Positions 19,967 through 31,079 of a DNA stretch of 64,000 nt are shown piece after piece. Source of the stretch: Blasia pusilla. Taxonomy: Eukaryota > Marchantiophyta > Marchantiopsida > Blasiales. The stretch is taken from the NCBI GenBank assembly GCA_050084515.1, contig CM114275.1, positions 26,412,001 to 26,476,000 on the forward strand, given 5' to 3'. The position numbers and the translations under genes were made by a program. The notes beneath the pieces were generated by a model. It was given only the letters and a program-made list of their open reading frames with translations. It was not told where the DNA came from and ran no database searches. The number at the start of each line of letters is the position of its first letter. Position 1 is the stretch's first letter.

Positions 19967-20216
19967 AGTTGGACCATTGCCTACCGGGTCTGTACAGGCA
20001 TTGGCTGGGGGCGAGACAAGGAGAGATAGGCACCCATGGACTTCCTGGGACGTCATTAGAGCAGAGAGTGCAAAGGCGGCTAGAGTAGCACATGTTCATT
20101 TTTTGGATGCGGAGCATGGTGTAGGAGGTTAGAGTGGAGTGGCTGTTGCGGAGGTGGCTAGGGTTGCTATATAGCAACCAAAGCCGGAGGTTGCGTCCTC
20201 TCCGAGTGAGATCACG
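19967..20216 (+). pseudogene. G1 linker between DNMT and RT
   Basis: Reads as low-complexity coding-like sequence with stops (RRDRHPWTSWDVIRAESAK, then HVHFLDAEHGVGG) leading into the RT. No domain is recognised. Confidence 0.35.
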
Positions 20217-21036
20217 ATGGAGACTTGGGAGCCTGTGATAGGTCTCAAGTTGATAGGAGGAGAGCGACGGCGAGTTCATAGGTTTCTAAGAGGGCATGTC
20301 AGTTGTTTTGCCTTCAGTATGAGAGACTTGGGTACGCTGAAGGGTCCCGGGATACGGATTGAGTTGGCTAGTGATACGCCAATCTTTCGTCGACCCTACA
20401 GGTATTTTGATATGGAGCGAGCCTTGATTCAGAGCAGGAGTCAGGACTTGTTGGAGGCACGACTTGTGGAGTTATCATATGGGGAGTATGGATCTACCAC
20501 AGTCATGCTGGCAAAGAAGGATATGTATGGCAATTGGACGAATAGGCGGATGTGTGGAGATTACCGTCCTATCAACCAACAGACGAGGTCAGATCGGTAC
20601 GCCATGCCTACTCCTGAGGAGATCTTTGATGCGGTAGGGCATGCAAAGATCTTGATTTTTAGATCTCCGTGTTGGCTATCATCAGCTTCCTATCAGGTTG
20701 GAGGACAGGGAGAAGACAACATTCCGGGGGATAGATCGGTTTGGGAGAGATTGCTTGTATTAGTGGCGGTTCTTACCATTTGGGTTGAAGAACGCGCCTG
20801 CAGAGTTTCAAAGAGTGATGGATAGGATTCTGGCTGGCTTGGATTTTGAACGATGTTACATAGATGATATTCTTATCTTCAGTTCCATGGTTGAGGAGCA
20901 TGAGCGACACTTGGAGGAGGTGTTCCGGCGATTGCAGTTACATGGACTGAAGTTACATCCAGGCAAGTGCAGATTCTTTCAGGAGCAGATTGAGTACTTG
21001 GGACGCACCATATATCCAAGGGGTTTAGACGTTTAG
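20217..21036 (+). pseudogene. G1 reverse transcriptase
   Basis: Frame 20217-20670 carries the RT start: RRVHRFLRGHVSCFAFS, RIELASDTPIFRRPYRY, LVELSYGEYGSTTVMLAKKD and RRMCGDYRPINQQT. A frameshift near 20660 breaks the DLRFGYHQLPI-type segment. The frame returns at 20785 with LKNAPAEFQRVMDRILAG, the catalytic CYIDDILIFSS (about 20853-20885) and the LHPGKCRFFQEQIEYLG thumb region. It is a gypsy-type RT (YIDD) and ends at a stop after PRGLDV. Confidence 0.85.
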
Positions 21037-21687
21037 CAGACAAAGGTAGAGGTTGTTGTGCAGATTCCACGCCCTAAAGATGTGAGTCGAGTCCGAGCAT
21101 TTCTTGGACTGGCGAACTTCTATCAACAGTATGTCAAGGATTTTAGTGCGATTGCAAAGTCTTTGACCTTGTTGACGAGACTTGATCAGGTTTGGTTGTG
21201 GGGAGATGATCAAGAGCGAGCATTCCAGGAGCTCAAGGACAGGTTGACGTCCTCACCCATTTTACAGAGACCGGTTAGGGGTCGTCCATTCCAGTTACAT
21301 ATGGATTGGAGCATGTTGGGTCTAGGAGCAGTGATTACTCAGAGGGATGACGAGGAGAGGGAGTTCGTTGTGGCTTACGCAAGCCGATCAAACAACATTG
21401 CAGAGGCAAAGTACAACTCCTACGAGGAAGAGTACTTGGGTGCAATGTGGGCCGTGGCACATTTCAGGTGTTATTTATTCGGCAACCCTTTCACACTTAT
21501 CACTGATCATCAGCCGTTGAGGTGGTTGATGGAGTCCAACAAGCTTATGAGAAAGCTTGCCAGGTGGGCTCTATTACTACATGAGTATGAGTTTGAGGTG
21601 GTTCATAGGCCAGGTCGGCTGAACCAGGATGCGGATGGGTTGAGTCGTAACCCATGTCTGAGTCAGAGAGACGACACAGGAGCTTGA
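21037..21687 (+). pseudogene. G1 RT connection and RNase H
   Basis: Frame 21058-21687 reads RPKDVSRVRAFLGLANFYQQ (the RT connection), then RNase H with the first acidic residue in LHMDWSMLGLGAVI, the Glu in NSYEEEYLGAMWAV and the Asp in TLITDHQPLRW, ending in VVHRPGRLNQDADGLSR. This is the normal gypsy RNase H layout, and the segment is free of stops. Confidence 0.85.
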
Positions 21688-21711
21688 TGGCACGGAGAGA
21701 GTGATGAGGAG

Positions 21712-22800
21712 ATGGTGCCCGGTTGGCATGCATCTGCCTATCTTTGTTGGTTGACTATGGCAGGTCAACCACAAGTGATGACTCCAATGGTGGGGTTGGA
21801 TGATGAGTCTTTCGATCCGGAGGTTAGTGAGGAGGCGACAGGTGGTTGTCATATCCATGACGACGTGGAGGTTGTGGAGTTCTTGCGCACTAGCGTCATA
21901 GCGAGTATAGTGAGTGCTAAGGAGCGGGATCGGATCCTACAGAGAGCTAGGAGGTTCAGGTGGGAGGGGACTCACATTTTGCGGGTATGGGGAGATGGTA
22001 GGATACGAGTGGTACCTCATCCTTCCCAGCGAGCACGTGTAGTGCGACATGCCTATGAGGAGTTGGGACATTTTGGAGTAAAGCGTACTTACAACATACT
22101 CCACATCGAGGATTGGTGGCGGGCATGCATAATAGGGTACAGTAGTTTGTGGCTAGATGTATGGTACGTGACAGAGTGCGAGCATCCTTCAATGCTCCCA
22201 CTCCCCAGTTACATCCTTTTCCGATTATGGGTTTAGGTTATCGGTGGAGTTTAGACTTTGCGGGACCTTTGCCATTGACGGGGCGTCATCATAGGTACGT
22301 GTTGGTCATGGTGGAGCATTTCTCCAAGTGGATAGAGTAAGTGGCACTACCAGAAAAGGCGAGCGAGGGAACAGCTTATGCGTTTCTAGATCATGTGCTT
22401 AGTCACTTTGGTGCACCGGCGGAGGTGTTGAGGTACTGAGGTCAGGGGAGAGTTTTAGGCCTTGTGTGATCAGGCGCTGATAGATCACCGCACCACGTCC
22501 AGAGATCATCTTGAGGCGGATGGGTTGGCGGAGAGAGTGGTATAAATGGTGAAGAGAGGATTGCGCAAGTATGGCTTGCAGCGGGGACACTTGAGGGAGT
22601 GGGACCTACAATTGCCATGGTTGGCTATGGGTTATCGCTTTAGTCGGAAGGCATCCTTGGCGTCATTTTCACCGTACTTTTTGCTCTTTGGGAGAGAGCC
22701 AAATTTACCTGCAGCAATTCGACGTGACATGGTGGAGGTGTTAGATCTTGATGATCTAGATGTGTGGGTACAAGTATGTTCTTAGAGGGCGGAGGTTTTT
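21712..22800 (+). pseudogene. G1 integrase (broken)
   Basis: Frame 21712-22236 holds the integrase zinc-binding part: HPSQRARVVRHAYEELGHFG, then KRTYNILHIEDWWRACI. The core follows in another frame at 22149-22340 (YRWSLDFAGPLPLTGRHHRY, catalytic Asp in LDFAGP; VLVMVEHFSKWIE). The segment with the second Asp, near 22440-22510, is damaged. Frame 22546-22785 carries RKYGLQRGHLREWDLQLPWLAMGYR and YFLLFGREPNLPAAIRRDM. At least three frame changes and a stop (22339) are present. A diverged copy of the core is at 41530-41830. Confidence 0.75.
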
Positions 22801-23283
22801 CGTATAGTTATGCCTATGGCCTTTGAGAACTTAGCTATTGCCCAACATAGAGATACATTGAGGTACGCGACCATTCGTGGTGGAGGTTATCGTCGAGGGA
22901 TTAGGAGGTTTCATCATGGAGATCACGTGTATTTACATCAGGCGGCACCCACGACGCTAGATGTCACTGTAGGGTGCACGATCCTACCTATGCGCAATGT
23001 ATTACCGACCGGAGTCCTCATGTTGGAGGGACGGGATGGTATGGTTTGGAAGGATCATGTGCGCAATTGTGCGCTATGTCATCTTCCGAACGTAGATGGG
23101 ACGGTGGATCCGAGCTTGGCACTGGTACCTGCAAGCTTGAGGTGTATGTTGTGCGGATCTACGAGGGGTGCAGCCACCATGTTGGTATGTGATGGTTGTT
23201 CTCAAGGGTGGCATATGTCATGTCTGACCTCCCCTCTTGATGTGGTTCCCACGGGACGATGGATGTGTCCGAGATGTGTATAG
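22801..23283 (+). CDS. G1 integrase C-terminal tail with PHD finger
   Basis: Frame 22810-23283 has an SH3-like tail (HHGDHVYLHQAAPTTLDV, VLPTGVLMLEGRDG) and then a PHD finger. The ligand spacing is CMLC, 11 residues, CDGC, four residues, His, two residues, Cys, 14 residues, CPRC, an exact C4HC3 pattern, with the Trp two residues before the last Cys pair (GRWMCPRC). The stop follows one residue later at 23281-23283. PHD fingers bind histone H3 tails. Here the finger sits where chromoviruses have a chromodomain, so it may steer integration. This last frame is open throughout. Confidence 0.85.
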   Translation, partial: RIVMPMAFENLAIAQHRDTLRYATIRGGGYRRGIRRFHHGDHVYLHQAAPTTLDVTVGCTILPMRNVLPTGVLMLEGRDGMVWKDHVRNCALCHLPNVDGTVDPSLALVPASLRCMLCGSTRGAATMLVCDGCSQGWHMSCLTSPLDVVPTGRWMCPRCV

Positions 23284-23337
23284 GGTAGTTGGTCATGTCA
23301 GACAGATGTGATATTTTCTATCTGGAGTTGGGGGGAT

Positions 23338-23352
23338 CCAACTGCCAGCTAG
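23338..23352 (+). promoter_or_regulatory. Candidate G1 polypurine tract
   Basis: AGCTAGGGGGGCGG lies about 60 bp after the PHD stop and directly before module A. It is the only strong purine run between the ORF and the LTR, though interrupted by two pyrimidines. It does not directly adjoin the TGTCACA start of the right LTR. Confidence 0.4.
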
Positions 23353-23497
23353 GGGGGCGGTTGTGTGATCTCCATGTATATGTATGAGTTGATTTTTGTA
23401 CATGTGTGGATCGACCCATGTGTGGGGAAGATTGGTGTTGTGTGGTGTAGATATGACCAGCGATATATGTTGTGTAGCGATATGTATACGTACGACA
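23351..23497 (+). repeat. Module A, extra copy before the G1 3' LTR
   Basis: About 147 bp starting GGTTGTGTGATCTCCATG and ending CGTACGACA. It matches 23971-24112, the last part of the right LTR, and weakly matches 38097-38241. It is separated from the LTR start by GC only. The same module is missing from the left LTR. Confidence 0.8.
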
Positions 23498-23499
23498 GC

Positions 23500-24112
23500 T
23501 GTCACATCTGAGTAGCCGATAGGCCGAGATCTATCGTGGATAGGGCGTAGGAGCCAACGGACTATCTTGAGTGTAACTTTGTCCCACGGTGTTGGATGAG
23601 GTTGAGGATAGGTCCATTGTGTTAGGAACGTTATTTATGATAACTTTCATGTTGAGGTCTTTTACAACCCGATGACTTGTTGACCAAGTCACCCGCCCAT
23701 GGTAACCTATGCGCGCAGGTTACCAAGGGGAGGGCTATTTTTAGGGGAAGAGCCTTTTGGCTCTTCCCAACCCTATATAGGAGAGGAAGGTGGCTTTCCT
23801 AAGCCATCTTTCTCATGTTGGGCCGTTGGAGCACGTCTCTTGTATGTGTGTGAGATAAGACTAGGGTGCTAGCGTTCAGATTCCTTGATAGCACAAGGTG
23901 GACGAGGCTCGATATGTCAATGTAGATTGAGGAGTGGAGTTTTAGGCCGGGTGTACCATTTTTACTACTCGGTTGTGTGATCTCCATATATATATGTATG
24001 AGTTGATTTTTGTACATGTGTCGATCGACCCGTGTGTGGGAAAGATCGGTGTTGTGTGATGTAGATGTGACCAGCGATGTATGTTGTGTAGCGATATGTA
24101 TGCGTATGACAG
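23500..24112 (+). repeat. G1 3' LTR (modules B and A)
   Basis: Begins TGTCACATCTG and ends GCGTATGACA, giving TGTCA/TGACA ends. The first 470 bp match the left LTR 2067-2531; the last 142 bp match the extra module A. It contains the palindrome-like GGTAACCTATGCGCGCAGG followed by TTACC, and a TATA-like CCTATATAGG. The R repeat resumes immediately after it. Confidence 0.75.
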
Positions 24113-24361
24113 TTCTCCTTATGGGCCCCATCGTTCCCTTCTTTCTCATTCCCCTTATTTGCCTTCGTGTTCCATACTCCCCCATTTCTTTCTCCTCCAC
24201 GTCCATTCCCTCCTCACTCATTGCTCCTCTCATCCTTTCATTGCCTTCCATCATGGACTAAAAGTGTCGATCCCACCTCTTGGAACTCATGTCCGTGGAC
24301 ATGTCCAGACTTGTCTGTCCATATCCGTCCTAAGGAATGACTTGTCTGTTTTTGTGCAACC
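24113..24361 (+). repeat. MITE-like repeat R, 3' half
   Basis: Continues the R repeat cut at 2066. The CATTCCCCTTATTTGCC, TCCATACTCCC and CCATCATGGA phrases align with the reverse complement of 28532-28879. It ends TTTTTGTGCAACC, the complement of the GGTTGCA start. Confidence 0.65.
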
Positions 24362-26289
<1,928 letters not shown>

Positions 26290-27715
26290 TCTTCCTTGGA
26301 GTGAGTATTGAAGCGATGGGTCATCACAAAACCTCCTCACGTGAGAATCTTCAAAACAAAGCCTTCATTGAATTCCATTTTTTTATGGCCTTATGTGAGG
26401 AATTACGATCTCCAAGAGGACAACTCAAAAGACTGATTCCATTTTCCCACTCTTTCTATGCGTATGATATGCCCAATATCTATTCTCACCATGCTTGTTT
26501 TAGAGAATATAATATTCTTCAACCAGTATATAACACACTTTAAGGTGATCCCATAAATGGCCCACTTTTTGCCATTGCATATCCTTGTGCCTTTTGAGCA
26601 TCAACCCAAACATGTCTATCTTGTCTCTTTCCTTATTTTGCCGATGATACCCATATTATAGGTCTGCTTTCTTAAGTGGTCCTTGCTTATATCCATTTTG
26701 TGGAGCAACTCTCTATCTTAAACCTTAAAGTCCAACCCAATAAATTTTGGGCTGGTCTCCTTTAGGCCTTCCCTGAACATTCATCTTAAATACTCCTAAT
26801 TTTATCATCCCTATGAAAGGGGTTGGGGTTCTTAGGGTCCCAATTGGCTTCGTCAACTATGTCTCTAAGTTCTTGGAGGAGGCCTTTTTGAAAGATGTAG
26901 AGTGGCTTCATTTGTTATCTTCTCTAAGGGATCCCCAAGTGGTTTAATTATGGGATTCTCTCACAATATTTTCTTCAAGGTTCTTCCTACCTTCTTTGCA
27001 CTTATTCTCCCACTTATGTAAGAGCGCTTACATTGCTTGACCTCTATTGAAACTTCTATCATAGCAACTTTCTGTCAACTTCCTTGTCTAAATACATTTG
27101 AGGGAGATGATGGTGTCTTGGATTCACGACAAGCTATCTAGCTTATTTTTTTAGAGGTCTAAGTGTCTTCCATAATCGTATATGCAAAATATGTTTTTGG
27201 GAGTTAGGCCTTGGTTTCCCAAATTATGACTTCAAGGTTACTGTTTCTTCACAAAGATGCACCTATCTTGATGGAGTATGTATGTAGAGGAGGGGAGTCT
27301 ATTATTCCAAAAATAATTGAGATCTTCTTGGCCTTTTCTTCTACTTAATTGCTACATAAGAAGTTTTTCTCCCTTTCAATCAATTTCTAGTATCTGCGAA
27401 AGCGGTGCATATATTTGTATTCGGAACGCATGGCGTTGGTTCGTGGGGGATTAAGGGCTTGATTGAGTTCAAGAGCTTATCTTTGAGAATTTGCATCAAA
27501 GAAACTTTTCCATCATTATCTCTCAAGCATCCTTTCGCAATCATCGAGCTTATTTGTGTTCATGAGCGGGTATAAGAGCGGGGGCATGGCTTTAAGTAAA
27601 TCCTATTATTCTTTTCCCTTTCTCTTCCTCCAAGAATATTCTTGATAACTCTATGATTACATCCTTATATGTGTATTTTGATACTTTCCTCAAAACACAT
27701 GCTCACTACCAAGGT
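26290..27715 (+). pseudogene. Non-LTR (LINE-type) reverse transcriptase remnant
   Basis: Read across frames, the plus strand keeps pieces of a LINE-like RT: LIPFSHSFYAYDMPNIYSHH (26301 frame), then GPLFAIAYPCAF, then the catalytic-box region YFADDTHIIG near 26640 and a following LNLKVQPNKFWAG. Shorter traces continue to about 27715 (SSWRRPFLKD, IHLREMMV, WIHDKL). The ADD triad is intact in reading, but stops and shifts are frequent. No poly-A tail or target duplication was identified. It is typical of plant non-LTR debris. Confidence 0.6.
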
Positions 27716-28150
27716 TGTAAACAGACATGCCCATACGGGCCTGCGTAGGCAAAAACTACCTACGGCTTGCATCAGAGCCTGCCCGACCCGCAACGTAGAC
27801 CTGGGCTGAACTAGTCCACACCAATTCTAGGAATCGGTCACCAACTGTTGCCATCCATTCTGTTTACCAGAACGGCCTACCTTAAGCTTGCATTGGTCTA
27901 CGGCAGGCCTGCATAGAGCCTTGTATGTCCTGGCTTAGAGCTTAACAAGGGCTTGCGATGCCTCATTTGAGCTTGGGCTAGCCGCAAGCCCTTTGTAGGC
28001 CTTGAGCCAACCCTATGCGGATCACAAGCAGGTGTGGGCATGGGCCCTGTGCAAGCTAGGTGCGGGCCAATCCTTGCCTTCTCCCTTAATTTGAGCCCTC
28101 ACCTTTTCCCGCATTTTAAGCCCGCACAAGCCACTAGATATCCGGAAAAC
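27716..28150. repeat. Degenerate GGCCTGC/GCAAGCC-rich repeat P, copy 1
   Basis: Many imperfect copies in both orientations of short words such as GGGCCTGC, GGCTTGC, GCAAGCCC and GGGCTTGCGA, from ACGGGCCTGCG near 27735 to CCCGCACAAGCC near 28125. A second array of the same style lies at 38930-39180, and both sit in or next to an R repeat. Clustered subterminal words like this are seen in hAT-type non-autonomous transposons, but no terminal repeat or transposase is identified. Confidence 0.5.
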
Positions 28151-28154
28151 CTGA

Positions 28155-28469
28155 GTGGGGGACCCGTTGGGTATGGAAAAATATGTCCGTTTTCGTGCAA
28201 CTTTGCTCACCACTCCCTTGAGAATAATCTCCTTGTCCCTTCTTATAGTCCTTCTCTTTCCTTCATGTGTGTGTGCCTTGACTATGCTCTGGGGTCAAGA
28301 CTTTGGGTTAAATGATCTAGGCCTTTACTCAAAAAACCAAATCTTCTCCCTCGGAACCCTGAAAAGAGATGTTTGAAATCTAGATGCGAAGGTGCCTTGG
28401 ATGCAATGTCAATATCACATGTGTGGAAGGGGACCCATAATCCAGATTAGCTTTCCGTGGATTAGAAAT
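28155..28469. other. R fragment and non-coding DNA
   Basis: 28165-28200 resembles the R end (ATATGTCCGTTTTCGTGCAAC). The rest shows no gene. Confidence 0.35.
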
Positions 28470-28493
28470 CTAATCAATCAATCAATCAATCAA
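28470..28493. repeat. (ATCA)n microsatellite
   Basis: Five to six tandem AATC units. Confidence 0.85.
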
Positions 28494-28531
28494 TCTATAC
28501 TCATTACTTATTTTCAAGAATACAGTCACAT

Positions 28532-28879
28532 GGTTGCACAGAAACAAAAAAGTGTGTCCCTAGGACACACATAAATGGAAAAGTTTGGACATGTCCACAA
28601 ACATAGATTATAATAGATGGGGCCCATACTTATAATTCATGATGGAAAGTAGGGCAAGGCAGAGTGGGGCAATAAGGAGGGAGGGAGTGGGGTGAAGGGA
28701 GGAAGAAACGGGAAAGTATGGAACATATAGGCAAGTGCAGGGAATAAGAAAGAAGAAGAAGCTGAGGCCCAAATGGACAAGTCCTTCCATAGGACATACG
28801 TAAGTCCACGGACATGGACATACGTAAGTCCACGGACATGGATATAACCGCAGACACGGATTTTTTCCACATGCAATCT
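28532..28879 (-). repeat. MITE-like repeat R, complete copy
   Basis: Bounded by GGTTGCACAG at 28532 and its partner CATGCAATC near 28879, giving imperfect terminal inverted repeats of roughly 8-12 bp. It contains a doubled GACATACGTAAGTCCACG phrase (28792-28845). It matches, in reverse, the two halves flanking G1. No coding capacity is credible; the frames on its minus strand are repeat translations. Confidence 0.6.
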
Positions 28880-29250
28880 TGATAACACATCTTAGTGGCT
28901 TTACAACATGCACAACCATTGGTATTGATACATAAAGCCAAAGTTGTGGGAGGCCCGTTACCTCATAGTCTTTTCATGGTTAACCAACCACTAGTGTTCT
29001 TGGGAGACTCATTTCACTCTTGTAATCATATAATTTGATGAGTTTTTCATGTTGGCTTGTTGTCAAAATTTTCTTCTACTTTTTACTCCTTCCATGTCAC
29101 TACCTTTCTTTCTTCTGGTTGATATCTTTTTAATTATGAAGAGTATTTTGGTTCTAAAAAAGTGCTCTTTTACCATTCATTTGGCTAACATTATTGATCC
29201 CCTCTCCCTTCCGTCCAAATGAAAAGAATCGTGAAAGGGATGTATTTATA
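28880..29250. other. No gene recognised
   Basis: AT-rich, nothing identifiable. Confidence 0.5.
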
Positions 29251-29640
29251 ATCTATATGATTATGGGAGAGTGCCTTCTTGATTTGCAAACACCTCTATG
29301 ATTGACATGTGACAATTGGGTAGCGAAAAAATATTTCAATGCTATTGGCAACAAGAAAAAAATTTGAATTTATATGCAACATCATTAATGTTTTGTGGAC
29401 TATATACTAGTTCTTCAAATATTTTTTTTATTTTCCTTCATGGTACGAGAACCTCATCTATATGATTATATGAGAGCGCCTTTTTGATCCGCAAACACCT
29501 CTACGCTTGAAGTGTGATAACCGGATAGCGAAAAATATTTCACAAAGTGCGGACAAACTTTTTTATTTGAATTTATATCAACTTCATTAATCTCTTTCTT
29601 TTATGAATTAGACATTAATCTTCAAACACTTTTTATTGCA
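29251..29640. repeat. Diverged tandem duplication, about 200-bp unit
   Basis: The segments 29251-29440 and 29455-29640 align by eye: CTATATGATTATGGGAGAG versus CTATATGATTATATGAGAG, GCAAACACCTCTA in both, GGGTAGCGAAAAAATATTTC versus GGATAGCGAAAAATATTTC, and TTTGAATTTATAT in both. Two copies are visible. Confidence 0.8.
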
Positions 29641-29687
29641 CTAACACCTTACTAATAATATCTACCGGGATTCAAACATGCGAAGGG

Positions 29688-29915
29688 TTGCACGTGGAAT
29701 TTAACGACCGAAGCATGGAAATTGTGAATATGCGTGATATGAGGCGGACCGCCGACAAGTGCACTGAAGACGGTGGATCCACCGTCTTCTGCATTGATAT
29801 TGCAGCGAAGTACCGAATATTTAACTCTAGAAACTGTTTTGTGTGTGTGTGTGGGGCCATCGTCACCGCCACTCAGAGAACTCTCCGTGGAATCGACCCC
29901 TTAGGGTTTACATAA
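29688..29915 (+). other. Open frame of unknown meaning containing a palindrome
   Basis: 75 codons, no recognised domain. It includes a 24-bp exact palindrome centred on GGATCC at 29766-29789 (arm GAAGACGGTGGA) and a short GT run. I would not call it a gene without transcript evidence. Confidence 0.2.
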
Positions 29916-31079
29916 TTTAAGTCAAGAATATCTAACTAATTGAGCTAACTTAATTGTAACCTGTGGTCGACGTCTAACCGAGGTTAAGGGCGTTGAGTAA
30001 AGCGCGTTTGTATTTCCGAGGTCGACAATAGTCTGGGACCATAGACGAGTGATTTGATATTCACTCGTCAATTGGAGGTTGGACTCGGGACGATGCGTAG
30101 ATTTGTGTACAAGTCAAGCAAGACAATGAGCGTCATTTAGTACGTTGGTACGCCCAGCAGAAGTCTAGATGAAACGGAGCGGTTGCGCGCGAGTTTCTAG
30201 CGAGAAACGAGCACGCGTCTTTTATTTTACGCCGTTGATCCGCGAAGCTGTCCATATTTCCGCCCAGAAGCGTTGTACCTGGCGTTGTGGGGCGCATTGT
30301 TGCCTGGTACAACGCACGCACCACCACCCATTTTCGGTGGAGCAACTTCCCCAGGAACTGATTCGTTCCCAAGGGACGTAAATCTGCCAGTCTGCTCGAG
30401 ATTTGTACAGCAGAATGGCATAATGTCGGAGAATTGTCTATACGAATTCTCTCGTGAATTTGTGTTTTGAATGACTGATCGTCGTCCAGATTTTTCTGGA
30501 AGCTATTTACGTTTCTGCCAACAGTCGTATGGAACTTTTTCGTGTTTGTTATTTGCAAGTTCGACTCGTACAGTCGAGAATCAAACAGAGGAATGGTGCA
30601 AGATGGAAGAAGCTTAAAGTTGAGTTCTACTTATGGGACCAAGTCACCGCGAGATCCATGAGTCCGATACAATGGAATCTTGAAGTTTAATGAAACTAAT
30701 CGTATCTCTAGACAATCCTCCACTTGAAAATTGACAGTTTCCTACGCAATTGCGACAAGGAACGCTCACGCTTTTTTTTCTTTACATCAAATCGGAGTTG
30801 ATTCACTTTGGGAAATTTTCTACATGTACGGGTGGGATGGTCTGATGCTAATGTGCAAGCAGACCAATATAGAACTGAGACATTCGCCAGTTCAAGCCGT
30901 ACGTAAAGCTTTATATGAATGATGATTGTGTCTGACTATCAGCTCATAATATTGACAACGTTTAGCCTCATGTCAATCTTATCTATATAGGCTAACTATA
31001 TTGTATGCATATCTACATTCTCATACAGATTGAATTCGACTGCAGATTCGCCCTTTCCACGTCTTCTTCACAAGGCTAC
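29916..31079. other. No gene recognised; downstream flank of the transporter gene
   Basis: Contains a 141-codon minus-strand frame (30133-30558) and overlapping plus-strand frames, none with a recognisable domain. Part of 31020-31079 probably belongs to the 3' UTR of the transporter gene. Confidence 0.4.

Larger units (their letters stand above)
2067..24112 (+). mobile_element. G1: gypsy-type LTR retrotransposon carrying a DNA methyltransferase and a PHD finger
   Basis: The element starts with TGTCACATC and ends with GTATGACA, and both sides are flanked by halves of the same R repeat. In plus-strand order it contains an LTR part, a leader, gag, protease, DNMT, RT, RNase H, integrase and a PHD-finger tail, followed by an LTR. 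The protease-RT-RH-IN order is that of Ty3/gypsy. It is about 22 kb long because a copia element (C1) and a second gypsy element (G2, 7.4 kb) are nested in it; the native part is roughly 9-10 kb. The target duplication is poor: ACTTG on the left, AGTTC or GTTCT on the right. Many stops and frameshifts show that it is non-autonomous now. The decay and the nesting both indicate an old insertion. Confidence 0.8.

Noticed and set aside
30133-30558. 141-codon minus-strand ORF as a gene
   Set aside because: No domain, overlapping frames on the other strand, no splice or promoter support.
31040-31062. ATTCGCCCTT, similar to a cloning-vector junction
   Set aside because: Only about 10 bases match and the flanks are plant-like; most likely chance.
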